DNA of 64,000 bases, taken from contig NZ_JAIXPP010000086.1 of the NCBI RefSeq assembly GCF_027486195.1, forward strand, positions 53,852 to 117,851. Reading direction: 5' to 3'. The position numbers were made by a program, and so were the translations under genes. The notes under the pieces were generated by a model. It did not search any database and was not told the DNA's origin. It saw only the letters and a list, made by a program, of their open reading frames with translations. Positions within the stretch are counted from its first letter, which is position 1; each line of letters opens with the position of its first letter. This document shows, one piece after another, positions 35,801 to 43,920 of the stretch. The stretch comes from Novosphingobium sp. Lineage in GTDB: Bacteria; Pseudomonadota; Alphaproteobacteria; Sphingomonadales; Sphingomonadaceae.

Positions 35801-35915
35801 ATCCGGTTGGACCGTAAATCCCGAAAAGGCCGGCATCCGTCGCCTCGCGGAAATCAATCGTCTCCGCGCCGCCATAGGGACCGAAAGCGCTGAGGGTGAG
35901 CTTGATGGGCCTCAT
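32841..35915 (-). CDS. sbcC: SbcC-like SMC-type ATPase (Rad50 family)
   Basis: The ATPase subunit of the SbcCD nuclease that cleaves hairpins, cruciforms and double-strand ends. It has 1024 aa. The N-terminal Walker A is GLFGIYGPTGSGKSSIFSAI (about 29-48). Long coiled-coil arms surround the zinc hook with CPVC (DGHPCPVCGASDHP, about 515). The C-terminal signature LSGGETFIAALSLALGLSD and Walker B DTIFIDEGFGSLD are intact. It overlaps sbcD by 4 bases. Copies on mobile elements are often part of defence or anti-plasmid modules rather than the housekeeping pair. Confidence 0.93.
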   Translation of the reverse strand: MRPIKLTLSAFGPYGGAETIDFREATDAGLFGIYGPTGSGKSSIFSAISFALFGEGAKEEQGIGTMRSDFAPEDLLTEVSLQFELGSKRYYVRRQPDQARPKARGEGHTMKPHAAWLFDVSDVAIDDVGPDNSGVPIAEKKVGAVLSHVEGLLGYGAQQFRQIVLLPQGRFERFLVSNSKDRLEILRELFDVSLYRRLTEKLKADAANIRREIEDGYRLHASRLQTEGYSSSDELADGIASALERYEFAQLAVSETAAVLAVANKAYAAAEEQEKRFVEVEAASAALKQLEAQGQTFEVMRTRRFQADLARRISDLDASVADAQRRYREAIDAHANAEVGAREASEALSAANATLLDLRSRDHEIEDITRKIDQLNRHKQVLVDAAERLAGLEAAEAGLEKAKQAHSQAADAEAQAADLCEEKEAALAAAQANGLERQRLNATRDGLKSEVDAAQAFAKAAQDLELSQEACEKASKIARDAQARHTEAVAVAEMHERAFLAAQASVLAQRLQDGHPCPVCGASDHPDPAHDSGDAGALEKAWRNAQGAALAASKADREAQAAASSARATLDAKRAVLDGLTEPKRDVSEIDGDLQHVLGQISSLGPDVDIGLLTEELDGARKRKLAATAALQQARDALGKATTAEALARQAYDEKIASVPENLRQQDTLQTTIDTASADVSSRKQALADADARQRELDALAIKAAAALQSASTAVSETGIDLAAKRSAFEARLTELGIAEADYRAAIPDIAEIPALEQAIAGFDTALVEARARETMARNAVGNAQRQSLEPYRLSCAQAQAAADEAAKQSAAAQQKHQSLVELQTSLADQLENLQALEQSSGALRGIAEAFDGQNEMRTSLETFAIGAMFDQVLEAANLRLDPMTSGRYRFERDTVSVGGRSKRGLDVRVHDIETGRAREIITLSGGETFIAALSLALGLSDIVEMTNGAIRLDTIFIDEGFGSLDTDNDAGTLDQVLQVLQSIVGERRAVGLISHVPLVQQAVPNGFTVHKGANGSQIEVRSV

Positions 35916-37057
35916 GCTTCTTCCTCCATCGTAGCGAAGGATTGCAGCGTGGAGGCCACAATCTGCCCTTCCGCCTCCGACAGGGGCTCACCACGGATGA
36001 ACTCGAGGAATGCGGAGGAGAGCGTCTGCGGGTCATCAATGGCAGCGCGCTGCTCCTCGAGGCGGAGCTCTGCTGGTCGCTCGTTGCGCTCGTAGGAGAG
36101 CTGAACGGCATTGGGATAGAATGCCCTGATCCTTTTCATCGGGTCGATCTGCGGGGCGTCGTCCGTAAGAACGACGCGGATGATGTCGTTGGACACTTCC
36201 GTGGCCGCGAGCAGCTCGAGCAGCTTGCCTCGGATGGTTCTCACCTGACGCAGCGGCCGCAGCGGCACTTCGGCCACCGTGACAGTGCCGTCGGCCGCAA
36301 GGTCGATCAGGCTGACCGACTTCTGCTGACCTTCCTCATCGAACCCGAATGCCAAAGGTGCGCCGGAATAACGGATGTGACCCAGTCCCACCGGTTGCGG
36401 GCGGTGAAGGTGCCCAAGGGCCACATAGTGCGCGCCCTCAAAGGCGGCCGCCGATACCGTCTCAATCCCGCCGACCATGCGCGTGAGCGGACGCTCGCTT
36501 TCGCTGGTTGCTGCGCCGTCGACAAAGGTATGGGCCACGACAACCCAACGCATTCCCTCGGCCACGTGCTTGCGAGCGCTGGCAAGCTGGGCCCGGATGA
36601 CATCTGCCGGGCAGGCGATGCCGTCGTCTTCGAAGCACATGCGGGCGGCGTATTCGAAGGCAAAGGGCAGGGCGGAAATGGCCACGGGCCCATGCGCATC
36701 GGAAACCACGAGCGGTCGCTCATCTTCATCCAGTGGTCCGCGCACGATCGCCGCGCCGCCATCTGCAAGAACGCCCATCGCACCGATTTGTGCGGCGGAA
36801 TCGTGGTTGCCCGCGATGATAACGATCGCCGCATCGGACGCTGCACGCACGGTTGTGAGAAACTGCGAGAGGCGGGTTATCGCGTTCTGCGGCGGGTTCG
36901 CCCGGTCAAAAATGTCGCCGGCGATGATCACGACATCGGGGCGTTCATCATCGATCACCGCGAGGATCTGGACGAGAATGTGGTCATGGTCTTCATCGAG
37001 GGACAGGCCATGAAATTGGCGGCCCAGATGCCAGTCGCTGGTGTGCAAGATGCGCAT
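35912..37057 (-). CDS. sbcD: SbcD-like metallophosphoesterase nuclease (Mre11 family)
   Basis: The nuclease subunit paired with SbcC. It has 381 aa, starting MRILHTSDWHLGRQFHGLSL after GAGGACAGAATA. Phosphoesterase motifs are intact: DWH (residues 8-10), DVVIIAGDIFDRANPP (about 41-56), VIIIAGNHDSAAQ (about 78-90), and histidines in the HTFVDG and YVALGHLHRPQPV segments. The C-terminal capping domain is present. It is the first gene of a minus-strand operon reading away from the WYL regulator gene, with an inverted repeat in the shared promoter region. Confidence 0.93.
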   Translation of the reverse strand: MRILHTSDWHLGRQFHGLSLDEDHDHILVQILAVIDDERPDVVIIAGDIFDRANPPQNAITRLSQFLTTVRAASDAAIVIIAGNHDSAAQIGAMGVLADGGAAIVRGPLDEDERPLVVSDAHGPVAISALPFAFEYAARMCFEDDGIACPADVIRAQLASARKHVAEGMRWVVVAHTFVDGAATSESERPLTRMVGGIETVSAAAFEGAHYVALGHLHRPQPVGLGHIRYSGAPLAFGFDEEGQQKSVSLIDLAADGTVTVAEVPLRPLRQVRTIRGKLLELLAATEVSNDIIRVVLTDDAPQIDPMKRIRAFYPNAVQLSYERNERPAELRLEEQRAAIDDPQTLSSAFLEFIRGEPLSEAEGQIVASTLQSFATMEEEA

Positions 37058-37081
37058 TATTCTGTCCTCGAATCCAAGTGC

Positions 37082-37096
37082 ATATAAAATTTATAT
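37082..37096. promoter_or_regulatory. Inverted repeat ATATAAA-A-TTTATAT in divergent sbcD/WYL promoter
   Basis: A perfect 7-base inverted repeat around a single central base lies in the 73-base gap between the divergent sbcD and WYL-regulator starts. It is a natural operator candidate for the WYL protein, whose BrxR/CapW relatives bind inverted repeats in such gaps. The AT-rich core also overlaps likely -10 elements for both directions. Binding is inferred. Confidence 0.5.
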
Positions 37097-37130
37097 AGAC
37101 GTGCGGCAGCTCGTCAAGTAGGGTTCGGAC

Positions 37131-37904
37131 ATGGACGATCCTGCACTCAAGCCAGCAATGCTCGCCCGCCTGGTCTATCTCGACCGGTGCCTCACATGGC
37201 GCGGGCAGGTGAACCGGAAGGACCTGATCGAGCGTTTCGGGATTTCGTCTCCGCAGGCGGCAATCGATCTGAGGGAATATCTCGAGCGGGTTGCAGAGCC
37301 GAAGCCTCGTTATGACACGGTCCGAAAGTGTTATGTTGCCAACCCCCACCATCGCGGCCTGCCTTTTATGGAGGATGCAGGCTCGCCGGATGAGTTTGTC
37401 GGCCATCCCACATCGAGCGGCCTTTCTATTCTTCCATCACCGGCCCGGCAGTGCCCCCCATTTGTGATGCGTCGCCTATGGCAGGCGGTCGAGCAGCGGC
37501 AGAAGATCGAGATCGGCTATGTGTCAATGTCGAGTGGGCTGCGTCAGAACCAATGGATCGCACCGGCGCATTTTGCCTCCGACGGCGAGCGCCTGCACGT
37601 TCGGGCGTGGAGTTTCCACCACCGCGAATGGCGCGATTATGTTCCGGTTCGGGTCCATCCCGATAGCACCTTCGATGTGGCACCGGTCGGCGAAGACGTT
37701 CCGCGCGATGCTGACTGGGAAGAGTTCGTTGAAGTCCGGCTTCGGCCGCTGAGCAGCCTTACAGAAGAGCAGCAGGCCGCTGTCCGGTTGGAATATGGGT
37801 TCACGCAGGAAGTTCTGAGCTTCGAGGTCCGCAAGTCGCTCGAATTCTATGTCGAGCGACGCTGGGGGCTAAAACAGGCGGGTGCGCGATTGGAGCGCTG
37901 TTAG
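37131..37904 (+). CDS. WYL-domain transcriptional regulator, BrxR/CapW-like
   Basis: A 257-aa regulator with an N-terminal winged HTH (LVYLDRCLTWRGQVNRKDLIERFGISSPQAAIDLREYLE, about 14-53) and a WYL domain (VEQRQKIEIGYVSMSSG, APAHFASDGERLHVRAWSFHHREWRDYVPVR, about 120-180), ending in a C-terminal extension (VRLEYGF). This layout, especially the RFGIS.PQA recognition helix, matches BrxR/CapW regulators that guard BREX and CBASS defence loci. It stands divergent to sbcDC and upstream of the nuclease/RM genes, so it may repress one or both transcripts. The ligand is unknown. Confidence 0.85.
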   Translation: MDDPALKPAMLARLVYLDRCLTWRGQVNRKDLIERFGISSPQAAIDLREYLERVAEPKPRYDTVRKCYVANPHHRGLPFMEDAGSPDEFVGHPTSSGLSILPSPARQCPPFVMRRLWQAVEQRQKIEIGYVSMSSGLRQNQWIAPAHFASDGERLHVRAWSFHHREWRDYVPVRVHPDSTFDVAPVGEDVPRDADWEEFVEVRLRPLSSLTEEQQAAVRLEYGFTQEVLSFEVRKSLEFYVERRWGLKQAGARLERC

Positions 37905-37945
37905 CCATCCCGGGCGAGGGGAGTCTGCTGCCACAAGGAAAGGAA

Positions 37946-39418
37946 ATGGCCATGGTTGGAAACACGACCGTCGATCCGCTGGCATGGGCATCGGCGGTGA
38001 CAAAGCCCGAGATTGACGCTGTCAGGAACCCGCGAACTGGGCATGTGCTCAATGTCCGCCGGTTGATCCGGGCATTCCGGTATGAGCGCGCAATTCTGCT
38101 ACGCCAAAGACTTAAGGCGCTCGTCAAACGTGAGGAAGCACGCTTCGTCTGCGCGACGTGCGGTGTTCCGGTCTATTTGGCTTGCAGCACGACCAAGCGG
38201 TTCTTCTTTCGGCATCGCCATGAAAATGGCTCGTGTCCGGCTGTCACGCGGACGGATCTGAGCGAAGCCGATATCAGGGCCATGAAGTACCGCGGCGCCC
38301 AGGAGAGCAGCGCGCACAAGCGGGTCAAGGAACTTCTTCTGCGGAGCCTCTCGGCCGATCCACGGTTCAAGGATGTGGCCTCAGAAAGGACCTGGAGAGC
38401 GAGCGAAGGTCTCTGCGGCCTCCGCCGACCTGACGTTTCGGCGCGGACAGACACCCACAGACTGGCCTTTGAGGTGCAGCTGAGCACAACCTTCATGGAC
38501 GTCGTGCTGAGCCGGAAGGAGTTCTATCGTGCCGAAGGGGCTGCGCTCGTCTGGGTATTGCCGTACTTCCATCCGAGCTATCGTCGCATGACCGTTGACG
38601 ACATCCTCTTCGGGAACAACTCCAATATCTTCGTTGTCGATGAAACCACGGCAGCAGCGTCCGAGGCGGCAGGGGCCTTCATCATGACATGCTGGTACCG
38701 CAAACCGTTCCTTCAGGGCGATGACATCGTCGATGAGTGGGTTGAGCGAATGGTCCGGTGGGATGAGGTCATGGTTGATGTGAACAGCCAGACCATCATC
38801 GTCTTCGACTATGCCCAGGAGGTAGCAAGGCTCCGCGAAGAACTCAGAGCAGCCCACTTGGAAAGGATCGCAGCTATCGAGGCCGCCGCAAGGCAGGCCC
38901 TAGAAGACCGGGAGAACGAGCTGAGCGAGCAAGTGCTTCGGTTCGTTCTCAATGCCACACGCGATGACGATGACATGCCTCGAAATCAGGAATGGGCTCT
39001 CCTCAATGACCGCCTTCGTTCCATGGGATACGGTCTGGACGGGGAATACCCGGACTTGCTTACGGCTACGCGCATCGTCCATCTCATCGAGAGCGCAAGG
39101 GCGGGAAGGCCGGTTGGCTTCGGCTACAAGAGCTTCGCTGAGCTAGGCCATCATCTCATCCACCAGCATCCCGAGCTGCTTCTCGCTTTCGGCCACATGC
39201 TACGCAGGTTTGGAACAAAAGAGGCGCTGTATCGCGACGATCGAACAGGAAAGCTGAAGGCAAAGCTTGAGGCTGTGCGGGCCGACCTACTCCATGACCC
39301 GAAATACAGGATGGCAGAGGATGAGGAGCGTTTGTGCGCGTTTCTTTCCATGGGAGCATCTCGAAAGGCACGACCCGGCAACGACAATCGCGACCAGCAA
39401 GGACGCGAGGCGGCATAA
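37946..39418 (+). CDS. CoiA-like putative nuclease with N-terminal zinc-finger (DUF6035-like)
   Basis: A 490-aa protein starting after AAGGAAAGGAA. Near residues 68-100 it has a Cys/His cluster (FVCATCGVPVYLAC, FFFRHRHENGSCP), as in CoiA-family zinc-binding heads. Residues about 155-180 show a PD-(D/E)XK core, LRRPDVSARTDTHRLAFEVQ, where Asp and Glu-x-Gln fit the CoiA pattern. A coiled-coil lies at about 290-325 (LREELRAAHLERIAAIEA) and a helical C terminus ends in a polar tail. It lies 42 bases after the WYL gene in the same orientation. Competence CoiA acts on DNA; here a defence role is inferred. The DUF name is from memory. Confidence 0.7.
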   Translation: MAMVGNTTVDPLAWASAVTKPEIDAVRNPRTGHVLNVRRLIRAFRYERAILLRQRLKALVKREEARFVCATCGVPVYLACSTTKRFFFRHRHENGSCPAVTRTDLSEADIRAMKYRGAQESSAHKRVKELLLRSLSADPRFKDVASERTWRASEGLCGLRRPDVSARTDTHRLAFEVQLSTTFMDVVLSRKEFYRAEGAALVWVLPYFHPSYRRMTVDDILFGNNSNIFVVDETTAAASEAAGAFIMTCWYRKPFLQGDDIVDEWVERMVRWDEVMVDVNSQTIIVFDYAQEVARLREELRAAHLERIAAIEAAARQALEDRENELSEQVLRFVLNATRDDDDMPRNQEWALLNDRLRSMGYGLDGEYPDLLTATRIVHLIESARAGRPVGFGYKSFAELGHHLIHQHPELLLAFGHMLRRFGTKEALYRDDRTGKLKAKLEAVRADLLHDPKYRMAEDEERLCAFLSMGASRKARPGNDNRDQQGREAA

Positions 39419-39448
39419 GCTGACCACTGCCAGCACAGGACACGACTA

Positions 39449-39832
39449 ATGGGATTTCTTGCGCTCGTCTCAGCTGCAACCTTTGTCTGCACGCCCGTTG
39501 CCGTCTGGGATGGAGATGGCCCGATCTGGTGCAAGGAGGGGCCGAAGATCCGGATCGCCGGCATCGCAGCCCGCGAAATGGATGGGACCTGCTCGCGAGG
39601 GCACCCATGCCCGTCGTCTTCTGCAGTGGCGGCCAGAGATGCCTTGGTTCGTTTGCTAGGTGGACCGAAGGGCCAGCGCGACACCGGTCACATCATCGTG
39701 CGAGCGCCAGCGATGCGATGTACAGCGGACGGGCAGAGCTATGGCCGTGTCGTTGCCAGTTGCAGGCTTTCAGATGGTCGAGACCTCGCTCAAGCTATGC
39801 TGGCCACCAAGACGGTTTTGCGTTGGCGTTGA
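39449..39832 (+). CDS. Small SNase-like (thermonuclease-fold) protein
   Basis: A 127-aa protein with a hydrophobic start (MGFLALVSAATFVCTPVAVWD), then the SNase-like core DGDGPIWCKEGPKIRIAGIA followed by REMDGTC and SSAVAARDALVRLL. Conserved SNase features visible are VWDGDG and IRIAGI.ARE; the second catalytic Arg region is less clear, so activity is uncertain. Several Cys residues suggest export. It lies 30 bases after the CoiA-like gene. Related small proteins are frequent in alphaproteobacterial genomic islands. Confidence 0.65.
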   Translation: MGFLALVSAATFVCTPVAVWDGDGPIWCKEGPKIRIAGIAAREMDGTCSRGHPCPSSSAVAARDALVRLLGGPKGQRDTGHIIVRAPAMRCTADGQSYGRVVASCRLSDGRDLAQAMLATKTVLRWR

Positions 39833-39932
39833 GGCTGCATGCTCGTCATGCTTTTTGCGGAAGGCCGCTGACCTGTTTCATCAATCGATTTCGTGGTTTA
39901 TGCAGTCCTGAATTGGAGGAATCCTGTAAACC

Positions 39933-42900
39933 GTGCAGATAATCGACAACATCAACGTTCTGCTCGGGGACGCGCTCAAGAAAGACATCAAGCGCGGCCA
40001 GCGGCTCCGCATTGCCGCATCAAGCTTCTCCATTTTCGCGTTCGAGGCTCTGCGCAAGGAGCTTCAGCAGATCGAAGAGCTGCAATTTCTGTTCACCGAG
40101 CAGACGTTCACTGCCGAGCGTGCGACAGACGGAAAGACGCGTGAGCGCCGCGAGTTCTTCATCCCGAAATCCAAAAGGGTTGCCGGTCTCTCCGGGACGG
40201 AGTTCGAGATTCAGCTCCGCAACCGGCTGACCCAGCGTGCGATCGCGCGTGAGTGCGCTGAGTGGATTCGGAAGAAGGCGCGCTTCAAGTCCAATGCGTC
40301 CTCGGCCCCAATGCAGCAGTTCCTTGCGGTTGACGGTGCGCCGGCCAGCGTCGCCTACATGCCGCTGTCTGGCTTCACGGCAGTCGACTTGGGCTATGCT
40401 CAGGGCAACGCTGTGTCGAATTTCGTGAACCGCTTCGACGAGGCGATGCACACCCAGAGCTACATCCAGCTCTTCGACACCATCTGGTCCGACCCGTCGC
40501 GCGTGGAAGACGTCACCGAGGCGATCTGCGACCACATCGCCTCGGTCTATCGGGAGAATTCCCCCGAACGCGTCTATTTCATCATGCTCTACAATATCTT
40601 CCATGCATTTCTGGAGGATATCGACGAGGACGTGCTGCCCAATGACCGGACGGGCTATCAGGAGAGCCTCGTCTGGCAGAAGCTGTTCAACTACCAGCGT
40701 GATGCGGCAACCGGGATCATCAACAAGCTCGAGACCTTCAACGGCTGCATCCTGGCGGACAGCGTCGGTTTGGGGAAGACCTTCACCGCCCTGGCGGTGA
40801 TCAAGTACTACGAGCTGCGCAATCGCTCGGTTCTCGTGCTGTGTCCGAAGAAGCTGACCGATAACTGGCTGAACTATAACACCAACCTGAAAACCAATCC
40901 GTTCGCCCGGGATCGGTTCAATTATGACGTCCTGTGCCACACGGACTTGTCTCGCACCTCGGGCTCATCGAACGGCATTCCGCTCAACCGGGTGAACTGG
41001 GGCAACTACGATCTGGTGGTGATCGACGAGTCCCACAATTTCCGGAACAACGATGCGTTCAAGGAGAAAGAGACCCGTTACCAGAAACTCATGAACCAGG
41101 TCATCCGGGCCGGCGTGAAGACGAAAGTGCTGATGCTGTCCGCGACACCCGTGAACAACCGGTTCAATGATCTGCGCAACCAGCTGGCCCTGGCCTATGA
41201 GGGTCACTCAGACACGCTGTCGGAGAAGCTGAATACCACCGCCAGCGTCGAGGAGATCTTCCGCCGGGCACAGGCTGCCTTCAATCGCTGGTCCAAACTG
41301 CCGCCCGAGCAAAGGACCGCGGAGACGATCCTGACAGAACTCGATTTCGATTTCTTCGAGCTGCTCGACAGCGTGACGATCGCCCGGTCACGCAAGCATA
41401 TCACGACCTTCTACGACATGACCGACATCGGCCATTTCCCGCAGCGCCTGAAGCCATTGTCTTTCCGGCCGCCGCTGACCGATGTGCCTGGCGCCATGGA
41501 CCTCAACGAGATTGTTGCGCAGCTGACGCTGCTCAAGCTCTCGGTCTATGCGCCAACCAGCTACATCCTGCCGAGCCGCCTTGCCAAGTATGAGGCGCTC
41601 TACGACACGGATGTGTCGAGCGGTGGTGGGAAGCTGCGGCAAGCTGACCGCGACAAGAGCCTGCAGGCCCTGATGACGGTCAACCTGCTGAAGCGCCTTG
41701 AAAGCTCAATCCATGCATTCCGGCTGACCTTGGGCTCATTGGCGGACAACATCCGCAAGACGCTGGAGGTGGTTGAGGACTACCGCTCAGGCCGCAGCGC
41801 CAGTTCTATCGTCGACTATGCTGACGACATCGAAACACTCGAGGCTGAAGACGATGAGTTGGAGGGTTTCGGGGCCTACCGTGTCGGCGGCAAGGTCCGG
41901 ATCGATCTTGCGGACATGGACGTGCCCGGCTTCGCACATGATCTTGAAGCAGATCTCGCCCTGATCGATGCCCTTCTGGGTGAGATGACCCGCATCACGC
42001 CTGACCATGACAAGAAGCTTCAGCATCTGAAGAGCCTGATCGGCGAGAAGCTGGACCGGCCGATCAACCCAGGCAACCGCAAGGTGATCATCTTCACCGC
42101 CTTCGCTGACACGGCGCACTACCTCTATGACCAGATCGCCGCGGAGATGTTGGCGCAGCACCGCCTTCACACCGGGCGCGTGACAGGGTCGGACGCCCCA
42201 AAATCCACGCTCGGCAAGGGATATGACTTCCAGACGCTGCTCACCCTTTTCTCGCCGCGCTCAAAGGAGAAGGCGGCCATCATGCCCGATGAGCCGGGTG
42301 AGATCGACATTCTGATCGCCACCGACTGCATCTCGGAAGGCCAGAACCTGCAGGACTGCGACTTCCTTGTGAACTACGACATTCACTGGAACCCCGTCCG
42401 GATCATCCAGCGGTTCGGGCGGATCGACCGCATTGGCTCGCCCAATGCGCAGATCCAGCTGGCGAATTACTGGCCGGACATCACCCTCGACGATTACATC
42501 AAGCTCAAGGAGCGCGTCGAAAACCGCATGATCATCGCCGACGTCACCGCGACCGGCGATGACAATGTGCTGACCGCCAAGGCCAGCGACACGGCCTATC
42601 GCCGCGAACAGCTGCGCCGGCTGCAGGAAGAGGTCATCGAGCTCGAGGATGTCCGCACCGGCATTTCGATCACGGACCTGGGGCTGAACGATTTCCGCAT
42701 GGACCTGCTCAACTACGTGAAAGAGCACGGCGACCTCGCTTCGACACCCAAGGGGCTTCATGCGGTGGTCCCGGCTGAACCCGCCAAGGGGCTGAAGCCC
42801 GGCATTATCTTCGCTTTGAAGGCCGTAGGGGGAGATGCCTCGACCAATCGGCAGAACCGCCTGCATCCCTACTATCTGATCTACATGGGCAATGATGGGA

Positions 42901-43220
42901 GTGTCGTCGCCGATCAAACCCAGGTGAAGCACCTGCTCGATCTGGTACGGACTGCGGCCAAGGGTGTGACAGCCCCGGTTCCGCCAGCATTCCGGCCCTT
43001 CAATGCCCGAACGGCCGATGGACAGGATATGAGCGCGCCGTCCCAGCTGCTCAACGCCGCAATCCGCGCCATGATCGACGCCAAGGAGGAGCGGGACCTC
43101 GACAGCCTGTTCTCGGCCGGTGCCACCACTGCGCTCTCCCACACCATCCGCGGTCTTGAGGACTTTGAACTGATCGCCTTCGTGGTTGTGGAGCAGGCAG
43201 AGGCCGGAGCTGCTTTGTGA
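39933..43220 (+). CDS. Large SNF2/DEAD-type helicase with PLD-like N-terminal region
   Basis: A 1095-aa superfamily-2 helicase. The N-terminal 150 residues (RLRIAASSFSIFAFEALRKE...) resemble the PLD-like head of defence helicases. Helicase motifs are intact: Walker A CILADSVGLGKTFTALAV (about 270-285), DESH box LVVIDESHNFRNND (about 360), motif III LMLSATPVNN, then KVIIFTAFADTAHYLYDQ, SEGQNLQDCDFLVNYD and motif VI RIIQRFGRIDRIGS (about 820-835). The start is GTG at 39933 with GGAGGAATCC somewhat far upstream. It overlaps the DUF4391-like gene (GTGA). With the following genes it forms a type III-like defence operon, probably translocating on or remodelling foreign DNA. Confidence 0.88.
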   Translation: MQIIDNINVLLGDALKKDIKRGQRLRIAASSFSIFAFEALRKELQQIEELQFLFTEQTFTAERATDGKTRERREFFIPKSKRVAGLSGTEFEIQLRNRLTQRAIARECAEWIRKKARFKSNASSAPMQQFLAVDGAPASVAYMPLSGFTAVDLGYAQGNAVSNFVNRFDEAMHTQSYIQLFDTIWSDPSRVEDVTEAICDHIASVYRENSPERVYFIMLYNIFHAFLEDIDEDVLPNDRTGYQESLVWQKLFNYQRDAATGIINKLETFNGCILADSVGLGKTFTALAVIKYYELRNRSVLVLCPKKLTDNWLNYNTNLKTNPFARDRFNYDVLCHTDLSRTSGSSNGIPLNRVNWGNYDLVVIDESHNFRNNDAFKEKETRYQKLMNQVIRAGVKTKVLMLSATPVNNRFNDLRNQLALAYEGHSDTLSEKLNTTASVEEIFRRAQAAFNRWSKLPPEQRTAETILTELDFDFFELLDSVTIARSRKHITTFYDMTDIGHFPQRLKPLSFRPPLTDVPGAMDLNEIVAQLTLLKLSVYAPTSYILPSRLAKYEALYDTDVSSGGGKLRQADRDKSLQALMTVNLLKRLESSIHAFRLTLGSLADNIRKTLEVVEDYRSGRSASSIVDYADDIETLEAEDDELEGFGAYRVGGKVRIDLADMDVPGFAHDLEADLALIDALLGEMTRITPDHDKKLQHLKSLIGEKLDRPINPGNRKVIIFTAFADTAHYLYDQIAAEMLAQHRLHTGRVTGSDAPKSTLGKGYDFQTLLTLFSPRSKEKAAIMPDEPGEIDILIATDCISEGQNLQDCDFLVNYDIHWNPVRIIQRFGRIDRIGSPNAQIQLANYWPDITLDDYIKLKERVENRMIIADVTATGDDNVLTAKASDTAYRREQLRRLQEEVIELEDVRTGISITDLGLNDFRMDLLNYVKEHGDLASTPKGLHAVVPAEPAKGLKPGIIFALKAVGGDASTNRQNRLHPYYLIYMGNDGSVVADQTQVKHLLDLVRTAAKGVTAPVPPAFRPFNARTADGQDMSAPSQLLNAAIRAMIDAKEERDLDSLFSAGATTALSHTIRGLEDFELIAFVVVEQAEAGAAL

Positions 43221-43876
43221 CCCTCTATGCGTGGCCGCCGCGAACGGCATTTGGCCGCGCGATCCCGAAAAGCCGGATATACGGCGCCGCGCAGGTTCCG
43301 CGCGCGATGCAGGCCAAATTCGTCGATAAGGTCGAGCGCATGGAGTGGACCCACGTGCTTCGTGCGGATCGGTTGAATCTACGACCGTCGGCAGACGTCG
43401 AGGAAATAGCCGTCATCGCGATCGACCTGCATACGCCGGACGTCGAACCGGCAGTTCTGGTGGCGATCGAGAAGGCCATTCCGCGGCCCTTGATCCTCGA
43501 GCTCAACAATGCCGGACGCACTCGGATGGCAATGGCGTGGAAGCGCCCAAGCCAGGCGGAGGCGGGCAAGTGGGTCACCGCAACGCACGCCTTCACCGCT
43601 TGGGAAGCGGGGGACGCACCGCGTCAGGCTCTGCCCACCGCGCTGGACATGGGCACGCTCTATGCGCGGCTGCTCGAGCCCATGCTACCGCCAAAGCGAA
43701 GCGACGACGAGCCGATTGCAGCGCGTGTGGCCCGGGCGGAAGAGGCCGCACAGGTCGAACGCGAGATCACGCGCCTTGAAAATGCTCTGGCTAGGGAAAA
43801 GCAGTTCAACCGCAAGGTTGAGGTCAACGCGGCGCTTCGGGCGGCGAGAGCAAAGCTCAAGGCACTCCAGGCCTGA
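43217..43876 (+). CDS. DUF4391-like protein
   Basis: A 219-aa protein starting at GTG overlapping the helicase stop. Its pattern matches DUF4391 as I remember it: a Phe/Gly-x-Ala-Ile-Pro-Lys start (AFGRAIPKSRIYGAAQVPRA), FVDKVERMEWTHVLRADRL, then VEEIAVIAIDLHTPDVEPAVLVAIEKAIPRPLILELN, and a C-terminal coiled-coil (EEAAQVEREITRLENALARE). DUF4391 proteins are usually coupled to this helicase type in defence loci. Activity unknown; a specificity or bridging subunit is plausible. Confidence 0.8.
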   Translation: MTLYAWPPRTAFGRAIPKSRIYGAAQVPRAMQAKFVDKVERMEWTHVLRADRLNLRPSADVEEIAVIAIDLHTPDVEPAVLVAIEKAIPRPLILELNNAGRTRMAMAWKRPSQAEAGKWVTATHAFTAWEAGDAPRQALPTALDMGTLYARLLEPMLPPKRSDDEPIAARVARAEEAAQVEREITRLENALAREKQFNRKVEVNAALRAARAKLKALQA

Positions 43877-43892
43877 CTGGCGTAGAGAATTG

Positions 43893-43920
43893 TTGCGTTT
43901 TTTCGTAACATGTGTATAAT
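43893..43920 (+). promoter_or_regulatory. Sigma70-like promoter inside the RM-like operon
   Basis: TTGCGT at 43893-43898 and a perfect TATAAT at 43915-43920 are separated by 16 bases. Initiation is expected near 43925-43929. This starts a separate transcript between the DUF4391-like gene and the methyltransferase, so Mod may be expressed independently of the upstream helicase. Confidence 0.6.

Noticed and set aside
35942..37087. Open frame of 381 codons on the plus strand opposite sbcD
   Set aside because: Exact shadow of sbcD; its protein shows no family features while sbcD has intact phosphoesterase motifs.
29900..39432. Identical 13-mers CTGACCACTGCCA at 29900-29912 and 39420-39432 as island attachment sites
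   Set aside because: A 13-base match is expected by chance many times in 64 kb, flanking bases do not extend it, and the interval does not coincide with a mobile unit.
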